From a bacterium (GTDB lineage: Bacteria; Patescibacteriota; Doudnabacteria; UBA920; VMFF01): a stretch of DNA of 41,579 nucleotides. Shown here piece by piece: positions 1 through 6,377 of this stretch (position 1 is its first letter; the number at the start of each line of letters is the position of its first letter). The notes below the pieces were generated by a model that saw only the letters and a program-made list of their open reading frames with translations, was not told where the DNA came from and searched no databases. The stretch is from assembly GCA_021811585.1 (NCBI GenBank), contig JAJZOG010000007.1:121459-163037 (forward strand), written 5' to 3'. The translations under genes were made by a program, and so were the position numbers.

Positions 1-21
1 GCAATAAGTATTTTTATGCGT

Positions 22-52
22 AATAAAAAACAGGCGCAATAACGCCTGTTTT
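22..52 (-). terminator. Rho-independent terminator of rpmE
   Basis: Read on the minus strand, an AACAGGCG / CGCCTGTT stem closes a 6-nt loop and is followed by a run of six T. It lies just past the rpmE stop codon at 63. The A-run on the other side would also let it work for the plus strand. Bases 1-21 hold nothing I can identify. Confidence 0.85.
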
Positions 53-62
53 CGAAAATTAG

Positions 63-335
63 CTATTTTAAGCCGGTTTTCGGCACGCGCACTTTGCGCG
101 GCTTTTTTTCGGTTCTGGAGGCCGTTTTTTCCGATGATTTGGCGGCGCGCTCCTGGAACCGTTGCACGCGGCCTGTCGTGTCCACCAGCTTTTGCTTGCC
201 GGTATAAAACGGATGGCAGTTGGAACATATTTCAACGTGGATCTCTTCTTTTGTCGAGCCAACTGTTAAAACATTTCCGCAGGCACAGACGATTTTCGCG
301 TTCGTAAAATATTGCGGATGAATTGAATCTTTCAT
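63..335 (-). CDS. rpmE: 50S ribosomal protein L31
   Basis: Large-subunit ribosomal protein L31, 90 residues from the start at [10 protein letters not shown]. The conserved core is visible: the N-terminal KDSIHP, a CxC pair (VCACGN), the [11 protein letters not shown] zinc/knuckle segment and [10 protein letters not shown]. This is the four-cysteine (C+) type of L31, which normally binds zinc. After about residue 65 there is a basic, Lys/Arg-rich tail. An upstream in-frame ATG at 411-413 would add 26 residues, but the family begins at MKDSIHP and a promoter places transcription start next to codon 335. Monocistronic: terminators lie on both sides. The coding assignment is firm. Confidence 0.96.
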   Translation of the reverse strand: MKDSIHPQYFTNAKIVCACGNVLTVGSTKEEIHVEICSNCHPFYTGKQKLVDTTGRVQRFQERAAKSSEKTASRTEKKPRKVRVPKTGLK

Positions 336-342
336 GAGCTGA

Positions 343-371
343 AGTTTAACACAAATATTCGGCTTTGGCAA
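343..371 (-). promoter_or_regulatory. rpmE promoter, apparently leaderless
   Basis: On the minus strand: -35 TTGCCA (366-371), 17-nt spacer, -10 TAAACT (343-348) preceded by TGT (extended -10). Only 7 nt separate the -10 from the rpmE ATG, so the transcript would begin at or within a base of the start codon. No Shine-Dalgarno sequence is present, which agrees. Inference from sequence only. Confidence 0.5.
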
Positions 372-386
372 ACCGCGGTTGGGCAA

Positions 387-430
387 CAAAAAACCCGGAG
401 AGTCCTGGCGCAAATGCGCATCCGGGTTTT
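387..430 (-). terminator. Terminator of the pyrF-like gene
   Basis: A 10-bp stem AAAACCCGGA (390-399) / TCCGGGTTTT (421-430) encloses a second small stem (GCGCA/TGCGC, about 408-419). On the minus strand it ends in TTTTTT. It sits between pyrF (stop at 462) and the rpmE promoter. Confidence 0.8.
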
Positions 431-461
431 GGTTTTGATAGGGTTGGGTATTTATCAGGAT

Positions 462-1169
462 TCAGGATGTCGCGGCTGTCTTTTCTTTTTGGGCCGCATG
501 GATTTCCTGCTCCAGGGCTTCAAAAGCGGCAAGCGGATCCGGAGCCAATGCAATTCGGCTTGCGACAATAATGTTTGCCGCGCCGATTTCTACCGCCTCG
601 GCAATAGAGGTGATCCTGTTTTGGTCCCTGGCCGGCTCGTTTGCCGCGCGAATGCCCGGAATTGAAATTTTTATGCTGTTCAGCGACGGATCTTTTACCA
701 CATCCGCGGCATCTTGTGCCGAAGAAACAATTCCGTCGAGGCCGGCAATTTTGGCAAGGCACGCAAAATTGTAAACAACCTCGCGTGCCGGGCGGCGGTG
801 ATTAAACTCCACTTCATTGTCTGTTTGCGAAGTGAGCACCGTTGATGCCCAAATTTGGATATCCTCAGAAGCTTTGCGTGCCGCTGCCATCATCTCCAGG
901 CCGCCCGCGGCGAAAACGGTGATAATATCCGCACCGAAATCGGCCCACAATTTAATTTCTTCAGCAGCTATTTTTGGTATATCAACCACGTTTCTGTCCA
1001 CCATCACTCGCTTGGCGCCCGCGGTTTTTAAAATCCGGATAAGCTGCGCTCCGTCGCGTACCAGGCTAGCATGGATTTTGAACGCGTAAACGCGATCCTT
1101 GAATTGTTCGATAACTTGAAAAGCCCACTGAGACGGCAAATCGTCAATCCCAACGATTATTCCTATCAT
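462..1169 (-). CDS. pyrF: OMP decarboxylase-family protein (pyrF-like) with altered catalytic motif
   Basis: Orotidine 5'-phosphate decarboxylase family TIM barrel, 235 residues. Start chosen at MIGIIVGIDD because an AAAGGAGG Shine-Dalgarno lies about 10 nt upstream; an earlier in-frame ATG (1280) lacks family similarity. Family landmarks: VGIDD (8-10 region), FKIH with Lys31, DIP after the active-site loop, PGIRAA and the phosphate-site helix IIVASRIALAPDP. The family's catalytic array is Lys plus D-x-K-x-x-D; here it reads D58-R-N60-V-V-D63, so the key lysine is asparagine. The GRPI phosphate-site motif is also changed to SRIA, although Arg is kept. Known role: UMP synthesis from OMP. Whether this protein still decarboxylates OMP is doubtful; no other pyrimidine gene is nearby. 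The SD is much stronger than that of most neighbours. Confidence 0.8.
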   Translation of the reverse strand: MIGIIVGIDDLPSQWAFQVIEQFKDRVYAFKIHASLVRDGAQLIRILKTAGAKRVMVDRNVVDIPKIAAEEIKLWADFGADIITVFAAGGLEMMAAARKASEDIQIWASTVLTSQTDNEVEFNHRRPAREVVYNFACLAKIAGLDGIVSSAQDAADVVKDPSLNSIKISIPGIRAANEPARDQNRITSIAEAVEIGAANIIVASRIALAPDPLAAFEALEQEIHAAQKEKTAATS

Positions 1170-1283
1170 ATCATGCTTTCCTCCTTTGGTTTGCATGGCT
1201 TTCGCAAAAATTTTTGCTTGCGACAATGTTAACAAAGAAAAAAGATTTAGGAAAGGGATGAAATTTGCTTTTTTATCCAAGAA

Positions 1284-1312
1284 TTGATAATATATTTGTA
1301 CTAATTAATAAG
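1284..1312 (+). promoter_or_regulatory. Candidate promoter of rpsB-tsf
   Basis: TTGATA (1284-1289), 17-nt spacer, AATAAG (1307-1312): 5/6 and 4/6 matches to sigma-70 boxes, in the divergent gap between pyrF and rpsB. Confidence 0.35.
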
Positions 1313-1319
1313 CATATCC

Positions 1320-1405
1320 CAAGCAAATCCTGCCGAACCGCGGAAGCGGCAAGGCCAATTGGGATAGAAGTTCGCCGGAGCTCTTTGCCCGGCGATGCAA
1401 AAGGA
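1320..1405 (+). promoter_or_regulatory. Structured rpsB leader
   Basis: The roughly 100-nt leader holds two stem-loops, TGCCG/CGGCA (about 1329-1350) and CGCCGG/CCGGCG (about 1370-1392), followed by the AAAAGGA ribosome-binding region. rpsB leaders are often bound by S2 for autogenous control; that function here is inference from position and structure. Confidence 0.35.
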
Positions 1406-1410
1406 AAATA

Positions 1411-2232
1411 ATGAAAGACGTAAATTTAGCCGATTTATTGAAATCTGGCGCGCACTTCGGCCACCAAAAATCAAGATGGAACCCAAAGATGGCTCCTTAT
1501 ATTTTTAGCGTGCGCAATAATATCCATATTTTGGATTTGGAAAAGACCCGCGCAAAATTGCTTGCTGCCATGGCGTTTGCAAAAGAAGTGGCGAGCAAGG
1601 GCGGCACATTGCTTTTTGTGGGCACAAAAAGGCAAATCAAAGAGACGGTCCGCACCACGGCTTTATCCTGCGGAGTTCCTTATGTTGTAACCAGGTGGCT
1701 TGGCGGAACTTTTACGAATTACCGCACAATACAAAAAACCATAAAAAAGATGGAGCGCTACGAAGGCCTTAAGGCAACCGGGGAATTGGAGCGCAATTAT
1801 ACAAAAAAAGAGCGCCTCTTGATTGAGCGGGAGCTTACAAAAATGAAAACGCTTTTTGAGGGAATTAAAGATATGAAAAAATTGCCCGAAGCCGTGATAG
1901 TTTTTGACGTTAATTATGATTCCATCGCGGTTGCGGAAGCTAAAAAATCCAGAATAAAAATTATCGGCATTGTTGATACGAATTCGGATTTTTCCGGCAT
2001 TGATTATATGATTCCCGCGAATGACGATGCCATCAAGAGCGTCCAGTACATTGCAGAATGCCTTGCGGATGCGATAGATGAAGGAAAAAAGAGCGCACAG
2101 GTTCTTGCGGCTCCGCCGATTGCGGGTGCGGCTCCTGCGGCAGCGCTGTCTCCCGAAGCATCGGCAACTGCAGAACCACCGTCGCCGGCGGCAGCGTCCT
2201 TGGAAGGCGAAGATCCTTCCCGCAAAGAATAA
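1411..2232 (+). CDS. rpsB: 30S ribosomal protein S2
   Basis: S2 of the small ribosomal subunit, 273 residues. Hallmarks: LLKSGAHFGHQKSRWNPKM near the N-terminus, IHILDLEKT, LFVGTKRQ, the RWLGGTFTNY motif and the coiled-coil insert (KTIKKMERYEG...). The C-terminus beyond about residue 228 is a low-complexity Ala/Pro/Ser/Glu tail not typical of S2. It is followed 19 nt later by tsf, the usual rpsB-tsf pair. A gene start with moderate AAAAGGA upstream. Confidence 0.97.
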   Translation: MKDVNLADLLKSGAHFGHQKSRWNPKMAPYIFSVRNNIHILDLEKTRAKLLAAMAFAKEVASKGGTLLFVGTKRQIKETVRTTALSCGVPYVVTRWLGGTFTNYRTIQKTIKKMERYEGLKATGELERNYTKKERLLIERELTKMKTLFEGIKDMKKLPEAVIVFDVNYDSIAVAEAKKSRIKIIGIVDTNSDFSGIDYMIPANDDAIKSVQYIAECLADAIDEGKKSAQVLAAPPIAGAAPAAALSPEASATAEPPSPAAASLEGEDPSRKE

Positions 2233-2251
2233 AATTAATTAGCAAACATAT

Positions 2252-2836
2252 ATGCCAGCAAGCGATTTAATAAAAGAATTGAGGGAATTAACGGGCGCGG
2301 GGATTGTTGATATCAAATCGGCCTTGGATGAAGCGCGTGGCGAGAAAGCCAAAGCCATAGAAATTTTGCGCAAAAAAGGCCAATCAAAAATTCTCAAAAA
2401 AGCCGACAGGGTTGCCAAAGAGGGGCTTATCCAGAGCTATATACATGCCGGCGCGCGCGTTGGCGTGCTCGTGGAAGTAAACTGCGAGACCGATTTCGTC
2501 GCCAGGACAGATGCATTTAAGGAACTGGCGAAGGAGATCTCCATGCACATTGCCGCGGCAAACCCTCTATATGTGAACGCGGCTGACGTGTCTGAAGAAG
2601 TAATTGCCAAAGAAAAAGAAATTTACAAAGAGCAGGTTAAAGATAAAGCCGCGGAAGTTGCCGAGAAAATTGTGGCCGGCAAGCTGGAGAAATACTACGA
2701 AGAGGTTTGCCTTATGGAACAGCCGTTTTTCCGCGACCAGGAAAAAAAAGTAAAGGACGTGGTTGCCAATTCTGTGGCGAAAATGGGGGAGAATGTGGTT
2801 GTTAGAAGGTTTGCTCGCTATCAGTTGGGATCGTAA
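2252..2836 (+). CDS. tsf: Translation elongation factor Ts
   Basis: EF-Ts, the guanine nucleotide exchange factor for EF-Tu, 194 residues. The N-terminal UBA-like part (LIKELRELTGAGIVDIKSALDEA) and the core motif EVNCETDFVARTDAF are clear. It is at the short end for the family (E. coli EF-Ts is about 283), with a single compact core subdomain, like EF-Ts of chloroplasts and many small bacteria. Cotranscribed with rpsB (19-nt gap). Confidence 0.96.
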   Translation: MPASDLIKELRELTGAGIVDIKSALDEARGEKAKAIEILRKKGQSKILKKADRVAKEGLIQSYIHAGARVGVLVEVNCETDFVARTDAFKELAKEISMHIAAANPLYVNAADVSEEVIAKEKEIYKEQVKDKAAEVAEKIVAGKLEKYYEEVCLMEQPFFRDQEKKVKDVVANSVAKMGENVVVRRFARYQLGS

Positions 2837-2862
2837 TTCCCGCCGGTAAATAAAATTATCCA

Positions 2863-3813
2863 ATGACTTTGCAATTTTTTTTAAATTTGGTTTTAATTGC
2901 CTGCGTAATAGGGATTTTGATTTTATTCCTGAGGCGTTTTGCGGAAACTGAAGGCGAACAAGGCCAGGGCCAGCAAAGTTTGGAATTCGCGGAAATTGAA
3001 AAGCGCGCCCAGAAACCTGCGGCAGCAAGCGAAAGCAGCGGACAAATGCCGGCTCAGGAGCGCGCGGAAAAGAATTTTTGGGCGCGCTTCCCATCGGCGG
3101 CTCTTGGCCTGGTGAAATCGGCAGTATCTTTTCTGAAAAAAAGCTTGCAGGCGCTGTTGCGGCCTGTTTGGCATTTCATGCTGGAGGCCAAGGATTTGAA
3201 GCAGGGGCAAATTTTGGCTTCAAAATTTGCGCGCATGCTTCCGAGCAAAGCAAAAATAAAAAATATCGGCGCGCACAGCAAAATCCGCAAGGCCGAACGT
3301 TTGTCGTCCGAAGGTAAAATCGGCGATGCGGAGCAGGTTTTTTTGGAAGTGATAATGCAGCATCCGCACGAATACGCGGCTTACGAGGGCCTGGTAAAAA
3401 TTTATCTTCAGCAGAAGAAATACTCCGAAGTTATCGAGACGCTTGAATACTTAATAAAACACAATCCGGAGAACGATCATTATTACGCCCAACTCGGAAA
3501 TGTTTTCATGATAGGCAGGCGTTATGATGAAGCGATTGCGGCTTATGAAAGGGCGCTGGAATTGAATGTTTTGATTCCAGCCAGGTTTGTAAACGCGGGC
3601 CTGTGCAGGCATGCGCTTGGGGATTATCAAGGCGCGGCGCGTTTTTTTAAAAAGGCCTTGGAACTGGAACCTGCAAACGTCCAATATGTTTTGATGCTTG
3701 TGGACGTGCTTGTGAAGATGAAAAACAGCGAAGAGGCGCGCAAGCATCTTGAACGCGCCGCGGAAATCGATCCGAACAGCGCGCTTATAAGAGAACGGCT
3801 GATGGGATTGTAA
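2863..3813 (+). CDS. Membrane-anchored TPR protein
   Basis: 316 residues. One N-terminal transmembrane helix (about residues 3-24: FFLNLVLIACVIGILILFL), then a charged Gln/Glu/Ala-rich linker, and from about residue 140 to the end a series of tetratricopeptide repeats (motifs such as YAAYEGLVKIYLQQKKYSEV, YYAQLGNVFMIGRRYDEAIAAYERALELN, ARFFKKALELEPANVQY). TPRs are protein-interaction scaffolds; the partner is unknown. The TPR part should face the cytoplasm if the N-terminus is outside, but topology cannot be settled. It follows tsf after 26 nt and may be in the same transcript. Confidence 0.85.
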   Translation: MTLQFFLNLVLIACVIGILILFLRRFAETEGEQGQGQQSLEFAEIEKRAQKPAAASESSGQMPAQERAEKNFWARFPSAALGLVKSAVSFLKKSLQALLRPVWHFMLEAKDLKQGQILASKFARMLPSKAKIKNIGAHSKIRKAERLSSEGKIGDAEQVFLEVIMQHPHEYAAYEGLVKIYLQQKKYSEVIETLEYLIKHNPENDHYYAQLGNVFMIGRRYDEAIAAYERALELNVLIPARFVNAGLCRHALGDYQGAARFFKKALELEPANVQYVLMLVDVLVKMKNSEEARKHLERAAEIDPNSALIRERLMGL

Positions 3814-3847
3814 AGAAAAAAGGAAATAGGATAAGGGTTTATCTATA

Positions 3848-3876
3848 TTGTTTTGAAATCCAAAATAGTGTAAAAT
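3848..3876 (+). promoter_or_regulatory. Candidate promoter of the tRNA cluster
   Basis: TTGTTT (3848-3853), 17-nt spacer, TAAAAT (3871-3876), about 75 nt before tRNA-Tyr. The rest of 3814-3927 is AT-rich with nothing else recognised. Confidence 0.4.
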
Positions 3877-3927
3877 TAATAAAGTTTTGGGTTAAAAAAT
3901 TAAAAATTAAATAGGCCAACGGATTTA

Positions 3928-3959
3928 AATTCATGGGCAGGTGAATTCATGGGCAGGTG
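3928..3959. repeat. 16-bp tandem duplication at the tRNA-Tyr 5' end
   Basis: Two exact, adjacent 16-bp copies (3928-3943 and 3944-3959, AATTCATGGGCAGGTG). The second contains the first nine bases of tRNA-Tyr, so the first is a duplicate of the mature 5' end placed immediately upstream. Confidence 0.95.
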
Positions 3960-4035
3960 GTAGAGTGGAAATTACAGCTGACTGTAAATCAGCCGCCTTA
4001 TGGCTACGGGGGTTCGAATCCCTCCCTGCCCACCA
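3951..4035 (+). tRNA. tRNA-Tyr (anticodon GTA)
   Basis: 85 nt, class II with a long variable arm. Acceptor GGGCAGG/CCTGCCC, D-stem GTAG/TTAC, anticodon stem GCTGA/TCAGC around loop CTGTAAA (anticodon GTA), variable arm GCC-TTAT-GGC, T-loop TTCGAAT, discriminator A and encoded CCA. Reads UAC/UAU. Confidence 0.95.
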
Positions 4036-4056
4036 GATTTTGTCCCTTCGGGGTTT

Positions 4057-4077
4057 GGCAAGCCGAGATGGCTTGCC
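4057..4077 (+). other. Spacer hairpin between tRNA-Tyr and tRNA-Thr
   Basis: Perfect 8-bp stem GGCAAGCC/GGCTTGCC with loop GAGAT. No T-run follows, so it is more likely a processing or spacer structure than a terminator. A smaller CCC-TTCG-GGG hairpin precedes it. Confidence 0.5.
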
Positions 4078-4089
4078 GCAAATTAATAT

Positions 4090-4391
4090 GCCGTTGTAGC
4101 TCAGCTGGTAGAGCAACTCCATGGTAGGCCATAAGGCCCTGCCCGTCGCTTCAGAAATGATGCGATGCATCCCGAATAACGGTTAAAGGCCTGCAAGGGC
4201 TCAGACCGTGGCGCCAAGCGCCCGAACGACTGACAAGGGGAGCTAAACCGAAAGGCAAGTTCAAGATACAGTCTAATCCTCATATAAATTGATGGCGAAA
4301 GTTGCCGTGCAAATTGATGGCGCAAGCCGCCGTGAAGTTGAGGTGTAAATGAAGGAGTAGGTCCGCGGTTCAATTCCGCGCAACGGCTCCA
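4090..4391 (+). tRNA. tRNA-Thr (anticodon GGT) split by a group I intron
   Basis: Exons 4090-4125 and 4352-4391 join to a 76-nt tRNA with encoded CCA. Acceptor GCCGTTG/CAACGGC, D-arm GCTC...GAGC, anticodon stem ACTCC/GGAGT, loop ATGGTAA with anticodon GGT, T-arm CGCGG-TTCAATT-CCGCG, discriminator T. Both exon halves fit canonical tRNA-Thr. The intron interrupts between positions 36 and 37, right after the anticodon. Exon 1 ends in T and the intron ends in G, as the group I rule requires. This may be the cell's tRNA for ACC/ACU, so splicing would be essential. Confidence 0.93.
4126..4351 (+). ncRNA. Self-splicing group I intron (IC3-like) in tRNA-Thr
   Basis: 226 nt, no ORF. P1: exon GGT plus intron A pair with TGCC so that exon U4125 faces G4141, extended by GGCC (4127-4130)/GGCC (4135-4138) with loop ATAA. 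The P-type segment is GCATCCCGAATAACGG (about 4166-4182). P7 strands GACT (4228-4231) and AGTC (4270-4273) lie in segments that closely resemble R and S of the Anabaena tRNA-Leu intron (shared GGGAGCTA and AAGATACAGTC-like blocks). Two near-duplicate P9-type hairpins (TTGATGGCG...GCCGTG, about 4289-4336) precede the terminal omega-G at 4351. Family known from cyanobacterial tRNA-Leu and proteobacterial tRNA-Arg; the subgroup is my inference. Confidence 0.9.
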
Positions 4392-4392
4392 T

Positions 4393-4412
4393 GGCAGGCC
4401 CTTGCGCCTGCC
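4393..4412 (+). other. Hairpin after tRNA-Thr(GGT)
   Basis: Perfect 7-bp stem GGCAGGC/GCCTGCC with loop CCTTGC directly after the tRNA 3' end. No T-tract. Confidence 0.45.
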
Positions 4413-4434
4413 CAAGATTATTAACAAGCGACAA

Positions 4435-4566
4435 ATGGAAACTTGCACAAAATGCAATATGGCACTGAATGAAGACGGCACATGTTCCGGCTGCAATTTG
4501 GCGCCAGAAGCGTGCACTTGCGAAGCGCCGCCCGAAAGCGACTTGGATTCGCAGGAGCAGGCGTAG
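4435..4566 (+). CDS. 43-residue CxxC zinc-ribbon-like miniprotein
   Basis: Small ORF starting METCTKCNMAL and ending in an acidic tail. It has CxxC pairs at residues 4-7 and 17-20 plus a CxC (27-29), typical of a small zinc ribbon (METC-TKC...CSGC...CTC). It lies between two tRNA genes on the same strand. No Shine-Dalgarno is visible. No family is recognised; tiny CxxC proteins are common in CPR genomes. Coding is inferred from the cysteine spacing, the clean ATG-TAG frame and the lack of other content; it could still be chance. Confidence 0.5.
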   Translation: METCTKCNMALNEDGTCSGCNLAPEACTCEAPPESDLDSQEQA

Positions 4567-4574
4567 GAAATCGG

Positions 4575-4591
4575 CTTGCGCCATGCGCAAG
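4575..4591 (+). other. Hairpin before tRNA-Thr(TGT)
   Basis: Perfect 7-bp stem CTTGCGC/GCGCAAG with a 3-nt loop, 5 nt before the tRNA 5' end; possibly a processing signal. Confidence 0.4.
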
Positions 4592-4596
4592 TCCCG

Positions 4597-4672
4597 GCCG
4601 ACTTAGCTCAGCTGGTAGAGCAACTGTTTTGTAAACAGTAGGTCGTCGGTTCAAATCCGACAGTCGGCTCCA
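4597..4672 (+). tRNA. tRNA-Thr (anticodon TGT)
   Basis: 76 nt. Acceptor GCCGACT/AGTCGGC, D-arm GCTC...GAGC, anticodon stem ACTGT/ACAGT with loop TTTGTAA (anticodon TGT), T-loop TTCAAAT, discriminator T and encoded CCA. Uninterrupted, unlike the neighbouring tRNA-Thr(GGT). Confidence 0.96.
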
Positions 4673-4754
4673 TTAAAATTAATTTAATTTACCTCTCCGC
4701 AGCGGCGCGAATATTTGCCGCGCAAATGCGGTATGAGCTGAAAAAAGGAAAAAA

Positions 4755-4910
4755 ATGTCCCAGGAAAATTTGATAAAAATGGAATGCACGGTTTGCAAAA
4801 ACCTCAATTACTATTCCCAAAAAAATAAGAAGACCAACCAGAAGCGCCTGGAATTGAAAAAATTTTGCAAGCATTGCAAAAAACCGACTTTGCATAAGGA
4901 AACAAAATAA
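4755..4910 (+). CDS. rpmG: 50S ribosomal protein L33
   Basis: L33, 51 residues: two zinc-binding CxxC pairs (CTVC and CKHC) around [20 protein letters not shown] and the family-typical end TLHKETK. Start chosen because AAGGAA precedes it at good spacing; an internal Met before ECTVC would be too short. Located among tRNA genes, followed 4 nt later by a membrane protein gene. Too small to be missed only by motif: the match is very clear. Confidence 0.93.
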   Translation: MSQENLIKMECTVCKNLNYYSQKNKKTNQKRLELKKFCKHCKKPTLHKETK

Positions 4911-4914
4911 TTTT

Positions 4915-5292
4915 ATGGCTTCTGCTAAAAAAATTTATTTATATGCCGTTTCGCTTATTTCTTTGGTGATTATCATGTATGCAGGAATCACCCTGTTGAA
5001 CATGGGCTTGACCGCGGCGGTTTTTAAAGAAGCAAATGTTCAGCCGCAGTTTTCGCAATGTCCAAGCGCGCCAATTTCCAAACCGGGGCAGCAGGCGCCG
5101 GAGCAGGTTTCGGGGCAGGCGCCGGCGCAGATTTCGACATGCGATCCCGCATTGCAAGCCGCCCAGCAGAAATACGCGCAGGAAACCGCGGCCGCCTCCC
5201 GCGAACGCGATGCTTCCCGTTCGCTCGCCATGCTTATAATAGCCGCACCGGTCTTTTGGTATCATTGGCGCCTGGCGAGAAGAGAGGCATAG
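4915..5292 (+). CDS. Small two-helix membrane protein
   Basis: 125 residues. N-terminal hydrophobic segment (about 8-35: YAVSLISLVIIMYAGITLLNMGL), a Pro/Gln/Ala-rich and cysteine-containing exterior loop with QAP-type repeats (about 44-75), a charged stretch, and a second membrane helix (about 103-117) ending in a WYHWRLARREA-like basic tail. The pattern recalls the DUF5671-type small membrane proteins of Parcubacteria, but I cannot confirm this. It starts 4 nt after rpmG and ends 12 nt before tRNA-Trp. Function unknown. Confidence 0.7.
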   Translation: MASAKKIYLYAVSLISLVIIMYAGITLLNMGLTAAVFKEANVQPQFSQCPSAPISKPGQQAPEQVSGQAPAQISTCDPALQAAQQKYAQETAAASRERDASRSLAMLIIAAPVFWYHWRLARREA

Positions 5293-5304
5293 AATCTTAA
5301 AGAT

Positions 5305-5378
5305 GGGGGCGTCGTATAATGGTAGTACAACGGTCTCCAAAACCGTTTGCGTAGGTCCGATTCCTACCGCCCCCGCCA
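5305..5378 (+). tRNA. tRNA-Trp (anticodon CCA)
   Basis: 74 nt. Acceptor GGGGGCG/CGCCCCC, anticodon stem ACGGT/ACCGT with loop CTCCAAA (anticodon CCA), T-arm GTAGG-TCCGATT-CCTAC, discriminator G and encoded CCA. Reads UGG only; consistent with TGA being a stop in this genome. Confidence 0.95.
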
Positions 5379-5399
5379 AAAATAAGGTGCCGAAATTAA

Positions 5400-5816
5400 A
5401 TGTTAAAACCTTCCGCAAAAATTTATCTGGCTGATTCCAAAATTTCGAAGGCAGGGAGGGGAGTATTTGCGGCCGTGAAAATTAAAGCAGGCGAGGCAAT
5501 TGAGGTATGCCCTGTTATTGCGATGTCAAAAGAGGATACCGCAAAAGCAAAAGAAACAGAACTAAAAAATTATTATTTTATGTGGGGTGAAGGCAGGGAA
5601 ACGGAAAAGGCCGCCGTGTGCCTTGGATTTGGTTCCTTGTTTAATCATTCCTACGAGCCGAATGCGACATATAAAAAAAGGATCGCCGAGCGACTGATTG
5701 ATTTTGTTGCCATAAAGGATATTCAAAAAGGCGAGGAGATCACGGTTAATTACAATTACGGGGATCCGGATGACAAAAAAACGCTTTGGATTAAAAGCAT
5801 AGAGCCGTATGGATGA
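5400..5816 (+). CDS. SET-domain protein (putative lysine methyltransferase)
   Basis: 138 residues, a minimal SET domain. Visible SET motifs: GRGVFA (19-24), the SAM/active-site segment GFGSLFNHSYEPNA with NHS at 82-84, and the C-terminal EEITVNYNYGD (112-122) containing the catalytic-region tyrosine. There is no post-SET cysteine cluster. SET proteins transfer methyl groups from S-adenosylmethionine to protein lysines; bacterial substrates are mostly unknown. It overlaps the next gene by 8 nt, so the two are translationally coupled. Confidence 0.85.
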   Translation: MLKPSAKIYLADSKISKAGRGVFAAVKIKAGEAIEVCPVIAMSKEDTAKAKETELKNYYFMWGEGRETEKAAVCLGFGSLFNHSYEPNATYKKRIAERLIDFVAIKDIQKGEEITVNYNYGDPDDKKTLWIKSIEPYG

Positions 5817-6348
5817 AATTGAAACCAAAATTTTGGAAGTCGATCCGAAAAGCATCTCGGAAAAGCTGGATTCGCTCGGCGCTGAATTGATATTGGATAC
5901 AAAGTTTGCGGTGGATTGGTTCAGGACAAAAGATTCGCAAGAAGGCGATGACCAATGGTTTTTGAGAATACGTACAACCGCGCAAGGAAAATCCGAGGTT
6001 ACTTGGAAGGGCTTTTCAACAGTGCTCGGCGATTCGCGCAGGCACAAAGAAATTAGTTTTGAAATCGCCGAACCCAAAAAAATGGGTGACTTGTTTCTAA
6101 ATATCGGTTTGGAAAAATATGCGCACCAGGACAAATTAAGAAAATCCTGGCAATTGAAGGATTGGCGTTTTGATTTGGACACATACCCAAATATGCCTTC
6201 ATACCTTGAGATTGAAGGCAAAAGCGAGGCCCATATACAGGAAGCCATTCAAAGCTTGGCACTTGTAAATCATAAGAAAAGCTCCGGAGGCGAAAGGATT
6301 TTGATCCAGGAAAAATACGGGCTGGATTGGTATAACATGCATTTCTAA
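5809..6348 (+). CDS. CYTH-domain phosphohydrolase/cyclase-like protein
   Basis: 179 residues. The N-terminal signature ExExK appears as E3-I-E5-T-K7, and the tunnel-lining charged strands follow (WFLRIRTT, EVTWKGF, HKEISFEI, LRKSWQL, RFDLDTYPNMPSYLEIEGKSE). The YLEIEG segment is a conserved late CYTH strand. Members include class IV adenylate cyclase, thiamine triphosphatase and inorganic triphosphatase; sequence alone does not tell which. It overlaps the SET gene by 8 nt and ends convergently with the G1 peptidase gene, 29 nt apart. Confidence 0.85.
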   Translation: MDEIETKILEVDPKSISEKLDSLGAELILDTKFAVDWFRTKDSQEGDDQWFLRIRTTAQGKSEVTWKGFSTVLGDSRRHKEISFEIAEPKKMGDLFLNIGLEKYAHQDKLRKSWQLKDWRFDLDTYPNMPSYLEIEGKSEAHIQEAIQSLALVNHKKSSGGERILIQEKYGLDWYNMHF

Positions 6349-6377
6349 ACTTTATAATCCGCCGCGAATTTAAAAGT

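Noticed and set aside
4090-4391. Two separate broken tRNA pieces (pseudogene) instead of one split tRNA
   Set aside because: The halves pair in acceptor and anticodon stems, join to a canonical 76-mer, and the insert has group I core elements and splice-site bases.
4101-4590. Several minus-strand ORFs across the tRNA cluster
   Set aside because: They read antisense through tRNA and intron sequence and encode no recognisable motif.
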